The notes under the pieces: generated by a model | What the model was told of the DNA's origin: nothing | Database searches by the model: none | What the model saw: only the letters and a program-made list of their open reading frames with translations | DNA from: Phoronis ovalis | Lineage: Eukaryota; Phoronida; Phoronidae | NCBI GenBank assembly: GCA_028565635.1 | Contig: JAOXYB010059712.1 | Location: forward strand, 1 to 10,806 | Length of the DNA: 10,806 bases | Direction: 5' to 3' | In this document: positions 1-6,609 of the stretch, piece by piece | Numbering within the stretch: the first letter of the stretch is position 1 | Layout of the letters: each line of letters opens with the position of its first letter | Program-made: the position numbers and the translations under genes

Positions 1-690
1 CTGAAAACAAAATATATTGGAAGATGTTTTTAATAACATTTGAAAGGTATGACATGTATCCTTATTTTACCGTGTAGGCATTTAATTTTAGAATAACTGC
101 TAATCGCAAAGAAATGGTGCGATTTTGTGTTTGGCCGAGGTATAAATTCTACTGCTGATTAAGTTTGCCATGGAGTTGAGAGTAAAAAATGATACCTAAA
201 TTAGGCTCAAGTGAAGGAGAGAAATATATCAGAAAATAAGAAAAAGTATACCTCTAGATTATTTTTAAATGCGAAAAAACTTATTTTCACGGAAAGAACA
301 CAATTTTGAACTTGCCGTTAAAAATACGTCAGGGCGTTACTCGAAAAAAAATAACGCCACGAATTAGCCAAATATCTTGACTTTTAAACAAAAAAGATTT
401 TTTTCAAATACCTAAAGCCGCCTTAAAACGGTAATCATTTTTCAAACACCCCCTAAATGTAGATAACGCAATTCGCAAAAATGCAACATTTGGACGTTTT
501 TTACCAGCTTTTCTCGCGGAAACCGACTTTTAAAATCATAATAGAAAAGTGAAATAATGAAAACGTCACAGCTGTAAAATTGTTAGTTGATGTCATTACG
601 TTACGTAAAATTTTCTAACTTTTTATTCATTTATTTAAAAACTGAAAAATGTTAACTCGTTTTATTCTTTTAATAAGGGTGATACACATT

Positions 691-718
691 GACCATACGC
701 CCCGGACCATACGGCCGG
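691..718. repeat. Tandem 14-base repeat, CpG-rich
   Basis: Two head-to-tail 14-mers, GACCATACGCCCCG at 691-704 and GACCATACGGCCGG at 705-718, match at 12 of 14 positions. The core CCATACG occurs again at 750-756. This is a GC- and CpG-rich island in AT-rich DNA about 0.8 kb before the RSPH1 start. It could be a small transcription-factor cluster or a chance duplication. Confidence 0.6.
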
Positions 719-1207
719 TAACTACGGAGCCAGTCGAAGAACCTGTTATCCATACGTCGCAAATAGCTTAGTTTGACAATGACAAGAGATAATAAAATGG
801 GACCATCTACTCTAGCAGGTGATTTCGAAGAGGAGCATTGGCATCCAAAAAGTTTGGATTTTTCATTATGTTTAAAAATACGTAAGCATCTTAGCTATGT
901 AGTACCAGGTGGTTTATTTCAAACAGAATCAAATCTTTATAAACCCAGCATGATATGAAGAATCTATTGTAGAAATGTCACAATTTACAATTAATTATTG
1001 CATTTTATTTCAAGTTTTTTTGTCACGCAACAAAATAACATCTTTGGCCAGTGATTTACAATCTTTCAAAATTTCTTAGGAATAGAATAAGATAATTCTA
1101 CATATTTTGGCATTTAATTCTTCACTTAATCTCCGTCTACAATTTTGTGACTTGTACCGGAGAGGGAAAGATTTCAGATCCAATCTGCTGGACCGTCAAG
1201 GCTTCAA

Positions 1208-1216
1208 GCGCCATCT
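1208..1216 (-). promoter_or_regulatory. CGCCATCT motif, upstream copy
   Basis: GCGCCATCT on the plus strand reads AGATGGCGC on the minus strand, and with its next base TAGATGGCGC. This fits the YAGRKGGCRS core of CTCF sites, but the CCAS part expected before it is absent. The same octamer recurs at 1437-1444 and, inverted, at 10276-10283. Binding by CTCF, YY1 or another factor is inference. Confidence 0.3.
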
Positions 1217-1410
1217 AACGACAATCAGAAAACACTTCAAATCTCGTTTATGGTTTTGCATTGTATTACATTTTCTGTAATTAATGTGCTCGTGAGTGCA
1301 TTTTTTAATTCTAGAATAGTTAATTGCCTTGTGACAAGTCTCAAAATGCTTAAAAACTATGAATTTGCATCAATTAGTTCTAAACCGGAGTACATCTCGC
1401 CTAATCTCGA

Positions 1411-1423
1411 GTTGCTGGGCAAC
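1411..1423. promoter_or_regulatory. RFX X-box in RSPH1 promoter
   Basis: GTTGCTGGGCAAC is a perfect inverted repeat of two RFX half-sites, GTTGC and GCAAC, spaced by three bases. It matches the X-box recognised by RFX-family winged-helix factors (DAF-19 in nematodes, RFX2/RFX3 in vertebrates), which activate ciliary genes. It ends 113 bases before the RSPH1 ATG, and X-boxes usually lie within a few hundred bases of the start. Finding it before a motile-cilium gene is good circumstantial support. A loose forkhead-like GTTTATTTAG lies nearby, between 1516 and 1530, but is too weak to call FOXJ1. Confidence 0.8.
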
Positions 1424-1536
1424 AAACTGTTTTGATCGCCATCTTTGATTCAAAGCAACACAAGCGACTGGGCTAGTAGGAAGCCTACAAAATCTCCACA
1501 TAATTTTATAGATTTTCGTTTATTTAGTAACACAAA
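1424..1536 (+). promoter_or_regulatory. RSPH1: RSPH1 core promoter and 5' UTR
   Basis: This short interval between the X-box and the ATG must hold the transcription start if the X-box is proximal. I see no clear TATA box. GATCGCCATCTT at 1434-1445 reads AAGATGGCGATC on the minus strand and resembles a YY1 site (AAGATGGCGGC), an element common near the start of TATA-less promoters. An in-frame TAA at 1528-1530 lies three codons before the ATG, so the coding frame cannot extend further upstream in this exon. The exact start site is not visible. Confidence 0.55.
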
Positions 1537-1590
1537 ATGTCTGATTTAGGTTCTGATTATGAAGAGGAAGATCAAGGGCCATATTTAGGC
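1537..1590 (+). CDS. RSPH1: RSPH1 exon 1 (coding part)
   Basis: Eighteen codons, starting [12 protein letters not shown] and ending PYLG, then a strong donor GTAAGT at 1591. The exon ends in phase 0. The acidic N-terminal leader before the MORN repeats is typical of RSPH1, and MSDLGS is shared with vertebrate orthologues. Confidence 0.93.
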
Positions 1591-4500
1591 GTAAGTATTT
1601 TGAACTAGGAATCCATGGAGGAAATTTAGTACTTATTATTTTGTTTTAACCAATTCGAATAATAGTAATTAATAGCGACAGACAGCTCCGACATGACGAA
1701 TTTTTATTTACTTTTGTTTTTAAGTTACGGCAATTTTGAAACAATGAACGATTCTGGTCACCCTTTCAACCCTGAAAAATGGACCTACTCCATCAGTCAT
1801 TACTATTAAGTGATGGCCATTCAGAAGGGTTTCACAGTTATTGAACTCGACCAATCCTCTTCGCACTTCTTTAGCGTATATGACCTGAACATTCAACATG
1901 ACTCCAGGTCATTCCCGATTTTGTGTAGATCTTTGAATGTGCTTTTCTTCTAAGACTTTCTTAGTCTGCAAACCCCTTTGCTTCTTCGTGTGAGGTGCCC
2001 TATTTATAAATGGCTCAGTGTTGTATTCACTTTTACAAAAATGTCTATTTTATTCATTTTTAATATTTAGGAATATGAAGGTGAAAGAAATGAAAAAGAA
2101 GAAAGACATGGTCATGGAAAAGCCACATTACCCAATGGGGATACATATGAAGGAATGTATGAGAGTGGAAAACGCCACGGCCAGGGAACATATAGGTCAG
2201 TATAAACAATTGCAAGATCATCCTTTATATGAGGGAATTTAAAAGACGGGCATCTTTACTAAATGTCTCTAGCTACTATTTCCAAAATTTTCACGAAGGT
2301 AAAATGTGTACTCCATATTGCTGTAGAAGCCTGTTTGATCTGATTTCAAATGCCCAGTATTTCCATCTGATATAACAACGACAAAAAATTGATATCAAAC
2401 TGGTACAACCTCAAATACAAGCATGCATTTCTTTTTTTAAATATTTGATAGTCGGAAAACTATGTATATCTGCATAGTACTTCAAAATCCTGCTAAATAA
2501 AAAATGTAAATATGCTATTGAGTACCCTACATGCAGTACGCTTTTCATATTAAGGGTTAATTAGCCTGGAGAGACAGTTTTCTATACTGTCCAAAGACAC
2601 CTGCAAACTCATTTTATGTAGAAATCTTTTTCTTCCTGCAATACTGTATTTGTTATTATCTGCTCTGTTCTTATTTGTTGTCATACATGTATTATGTACA
2701 TGTGCAGGTTCAGGCAGTTTGTACCTGGGTGGGTAGTATTGTATTTTAATCTTTATTTTTGTTATAACTGTATTAGATGCATCTAGTCAAAACAGCTGCA
2801 ACAGACGTGTTGCAGAAAATGAATCTCTCGTATCTATTTTCGTGGTACTTAGCATTAAAATGTTAGTGTTTGTTTTGAATCAACTGTATTTGGCTAGATG
2901 CATTCTTAAAATTTAAGTTTCAATCTGTTATTGTTTTTTTTCAGTTCAGTCTGCCAATTTGATTAGTTTTTCTCTTTTTTAGACTTGCTACTTTCATATT
3001 TTAATGAAAAAATATTTTGAAATATTAAATATATATAATTGTCTTTATCCTAACCCACAAAAAATGAGCACAGATTATAAATTAATATTTCTTCTGGTTT
3101 AGGTTTAAAAATGGCTCCAGATATATTGGTGAATATAGTAAAAACAAAAAACACGGTCAAGGCACATTCATTTACCCAGATGGTTCCAAGTATGAAGGTA
3201 GCTGGGTAGATGATCAGAGGTGTGGGTTTGGTAAATATTTCTACATAAATGCTGATGTATATGAAGGTGAATGGCAAAACCATGTACGTCATGGGCAGGG
3301 ACAATATACGTATGCAGAAACAGGTAAGAAAGCTTAGTTCCTTTTGAAATTAACACTAGATGTCATCTTTGATCTTGATAAACTTGAAAGTTATGCCTAT
3401 AGTGTAAATAAGTGTGGTTTCTACCTACCATATCAAAAACTGTTGCTTGAGTAGTTTGATTGTATTTGACAACTATAACAATATTTATTATTTTGTTTCC
3501 TGTTAGACCTATGAAAAGAGTTTACCATTTTTCAAAAAAATGTCAAGCTAAAGTTTAAACATTTGAAACAGATCCAAAGTTTATTATGCCTTTATCTAAA
3601 ATTCAGTGCATGATAAAATAAAAATTTTGTTTCCAGAATATATTTCGTTACTTTTTTTTACAGGTAGTAAATATGTAGGCACATGGAAAGAAGGAAAGAG
3701 GGAAGGTGCTGGTGAACTTATACATGCTAATCATAAATATGTAGGAGTTTGGAGGGAAGACAGGGTGAGTTTATACAGTAACTGAAATTAGTTTTGATAT
3801 GATATATTTTTATTTTTTCTAATTTTGGTGCAGCACAAAGAGATCTTCACATACAAGTACCATAATGTAGGTAATATTTACTGGAGGGATCCAGTTCAGA
3901 AAGCAAGCACAGGTCATAGGGAAAAAAAATGTTGGTCAATATCTCGAAGATAGTCAGTTGTATTTTTTTTGAAATCTGGTTGCTTGATTCCTTTTAATCA
4001 CATGTACATGTGTAATATATGACATTTTATGTTATAGATGGAAGGTAAAGGAAAATATGTGTTTGATATTGGATGCCAACAAACAGGAGAGTACATCCCA
4101 GTGGAGCAGGTTAGTGACAGACTATATTAGTTTTCACTATGTGTATATAAAAGTAAAAAGTACACACAATAGAAAAGGTATAACTGAAACTACATAAATT
4201 GTAAAATATATATAACCTATTCGAATTGCTAACTTTCAAAGAATGATTGCCTTTTTCTTAAATCAAAAAAATTGAGTTAAATTTGAAATAAAAGTTGATC
4301 AAAAGTATTACTCTTAATATACATCACTATTATTGGGAAATCAGTTTCATGTTCATAACTGTATGAGTGAACTAATGTAGTGGCATTCTGTAGCATTCTA
4401 AGAAAAAACAAGAGGAGACTACTGTTGGGAATAAGAAAACCAATGAGGAAACTGTTCTTGGGAAAGATGTGGTGACAGTTTATATGTTTCACTGTTCACT

Positions 4501-6609
4501 ATGATAGCATGTCTTTGACACATTTTTTCTCACAAAATAAACAGATAAAATGTGTGATTTCACTAAGTTTCATGCCTTAGCATGTAAATATCACATGCGT
4601 TGTAACTGTATGGAATCAATGATTAGTCATAACGTTTATTGTACTTTTATTCATTTCTGGAGGTAAATGTGTGTACTAAACTTCTACCATCAACTTAAAG
4701 CAATGTTTATTGTTTTCAGGAATGATATTTGCAATTAATAGCCTATGAAGATGATATTGTTAACACCTTAAAGGTAATACAAATGTTAAAATGTTACTTT
4801 AGGCTGATGATAAAGCAGAGGAAGAAGATGCTGCTCCTGTAATTATTCCTAAATGGAAGGCAGGTGATGTCACACAAATCCAACTTGTTGAACCGGATGA
4901 TGAAGAACTTGAAGAACCTGTTCCTGACCCTGCAGCAGCAACCACTGATCAACCCGGTGAGAATGTTGAAACAGATCAGCAGCCAGCTGACACTGAGTCA
5001 GTCCCTGCAGATGGTGAGTTACTGACTGGATGATATAATTGTGTTTATAAATATAAAGTCCTCTAACTTTAAAATAACTGAGTACAATAAATATTCAAAA
5101 AATGAGACTGTTTGAAACTATGTCTAACAGGTGACATTAAATAACTACCATATTCTTTGCTCTAAGTACTATAATGATTATATTATGACCTCAGTAAGCA
5201 TTTTGTTCATGACACCTACTGAATTGAAAAGCCCCCATTGAAACAAGAACTGCAGTGGAATTTTTGTAAGGCATCTAACAAATTTGGATATTTATGTGAA
5301 ATGTGCCATATAGGTCCAGGTGTACAAAACACAACATGTGGCCTACACTTTTATAACATTTTCTTTATATATACATACCTCAATGCAGTTTTGTTAATTG
5401 ACTTCTTGTAATTCACATAAATTATAACCACTGCTTTGTCTGTAACACAATTGTGCACATACGTGTTTCATATTTTTGCACCTTCAGAGTAATTACAATT
5501 AACTGTTTTGTTATCTAACTACTCCCCCACTTAAGGTCATTATTTCTATTAAATTATCCAGTCAGTAGCATGACTGTGTTAGTCTCTATGCTTATGTTTC
5601 ACCATGTTTTGTTTTTTTGCACTATTAATATAACTAAATATTAACAGTTCATTAAATTGTGGCAGACGTAAATTAATCTAATAAAGGTGAAACAAAGTGT
5701 AGACACTTTCATGGGCCATCTAATTAATAACACTAAGATCACAAATTGTAAAAATGATTCCCAGGGAGTGACAGTGAGAATAGTACCCATGTCTCAGTTA
5801 ATTATGAAGGGTAATAATAGCCTGTTTTTGGGACCTATGAGTGCAAAAAATTATCTTTTTTTGGCACCTTATGAGCTCAAAATTTGCCTTTTTATCCGAT
5901 ATTCCAGTTGAGGAAATGGATTTCGGAACAACCATGTTTTTAAAAAAAACATACATCTAAAACTATTATCCTATTTCCTTTTTCAGACTGGATATAGTCA
6001 TTAAAACATTAGCATACCGTTTTATCATTTTCAAGATCAAATATTTGTTTCTGCTAGATTTTTTAGCAATTTTGTACCCTTTTCTGGGTGTCTTGGATCC
6101 CCAGTCCAAGTGCTGAAAAATATGCCCTTTCACCCGTCTTTAGTAATGAAATCTGCATACCCAACTATTCTGACTATCACCCATGGGAAATGACTTCTTT
6201 TCAGCATGCATTAATTATTGTAATTGCTACCCTTATTGTAGTGCTTTCATTATCAACTATATATGTTATGAAACTTAAATATTTTTCTGTCTGGCTCACT
6301 TTAAAATTAGTTCTCATAAAAACAATAAGGTTATCTTGTCAAAACTCAAGAGGAAGAAATAAATTATTTCAAAGTGATAATACTATTCACATCATAATTA
6401 TGGGTTACTTAGCAACTGAACTGTCTATTGTACCTTTTGACTCTTATCTTGTTTTCTTCTAATTATTTATAATTATGCATTTTTCTTTTTTTTACTGTTT
6501 TTCTTCTATAGCATCTTCTAAATCTGTTCTTGAGGGAACCCCAAGTGCAATATCACCACAGAATCTGAATGACCTTGGCTCTGATCTTCCTTCTGATTCT
6601 GATTATTAA
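1537..6609 (+). CDS. RSPH1: RSPH1 short isoform ending in exon 7a
   Basis: This is the same exons 1-6 (1537-5013) joined to 6512-6609. It gives 882 bases, or 293 residues plus TAA. The first 261 residues, with all MORN repeats and PKWKA, are shared with the long form. The last 32 residues differ: they are serine-rich (8 Ser), end [13 protein letters not shown], and carry an SP and acidic CK2-like sites. The splice acceptor at 6511 has a long pyrimidine tract and enters in the required phase 1. Which isoform dominates cannot be read from DNA. I infer mutually exclusive last exons because 7a carries its own stop and candidate polyadenylation signals. Confidence 0.7.

Larger units (their letters stand above)
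1..1410. other. Upstream flank, no gene recognised
   Basis: No open frame here resembles a known protein. Short open stretches at 773-958 and 1250-1435 are about the length expected by chance, and the second runs through the X-box of the RSPH1 promoter. Small structures are visible. A 7-base stem with a 9-base loop (AATCGCA/TGCGATT) lies at 102-124, and a 7-base stem with an A-rich 12-base loop (GGCGTTA/TAACGCC) at 333-358. A CpG-rich patch with a tandem 14-mer lies at 691-718. The block at 300-760 has more CpG than the gene's introns. The upstream neighbour may end or begin to the left, but nothing in the sequence shows this. Confidence 0.5.

Noticed and set aside
773-958. 61-codon open frame in the upstream flank
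   Set aside because: No recognised similarity, chance length, and no promoter, splice or polyadenylation context.
1250-1435. 61-codon open frame just before RSPH1
   Set aside because: It runs through the X-box promoter and has no family resemblance; chance is the simplest reading.
3050-3356. Two antisense open frames across exon 3
   Set aside because: They are shadows of the conserved MORN-coding exon on the plus strand.
4277-4492. Minus-strand 71-codon open frame in intron 5
   Set aside because: No similarity recognised. The opposite strand over the same bases gives the more coding-like (but still weak) cassette-exon candidate.
5687-5911. 74-codon open frame in intron 6
   Set aside because: No family resemblance. 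Part of it is simply the diverged 33-base tandem repeat translated, which gives a similar pair of peptide segments.
6067-6462. Long open stretch in intron 6 with a hydrophobic segment, suggesting a small membrane protein or an extra exon
   Set aside because: It has no ATG near its start (opens at a GTG). Read in the phase exon 6 supplies, the DNA after the nearest acceptor-like TTTTTTAG hits a stop within about 17 codons. Its Leu/Ile/Val/Tyr-rich composition is what AT-rich intron DNA gives by chance.
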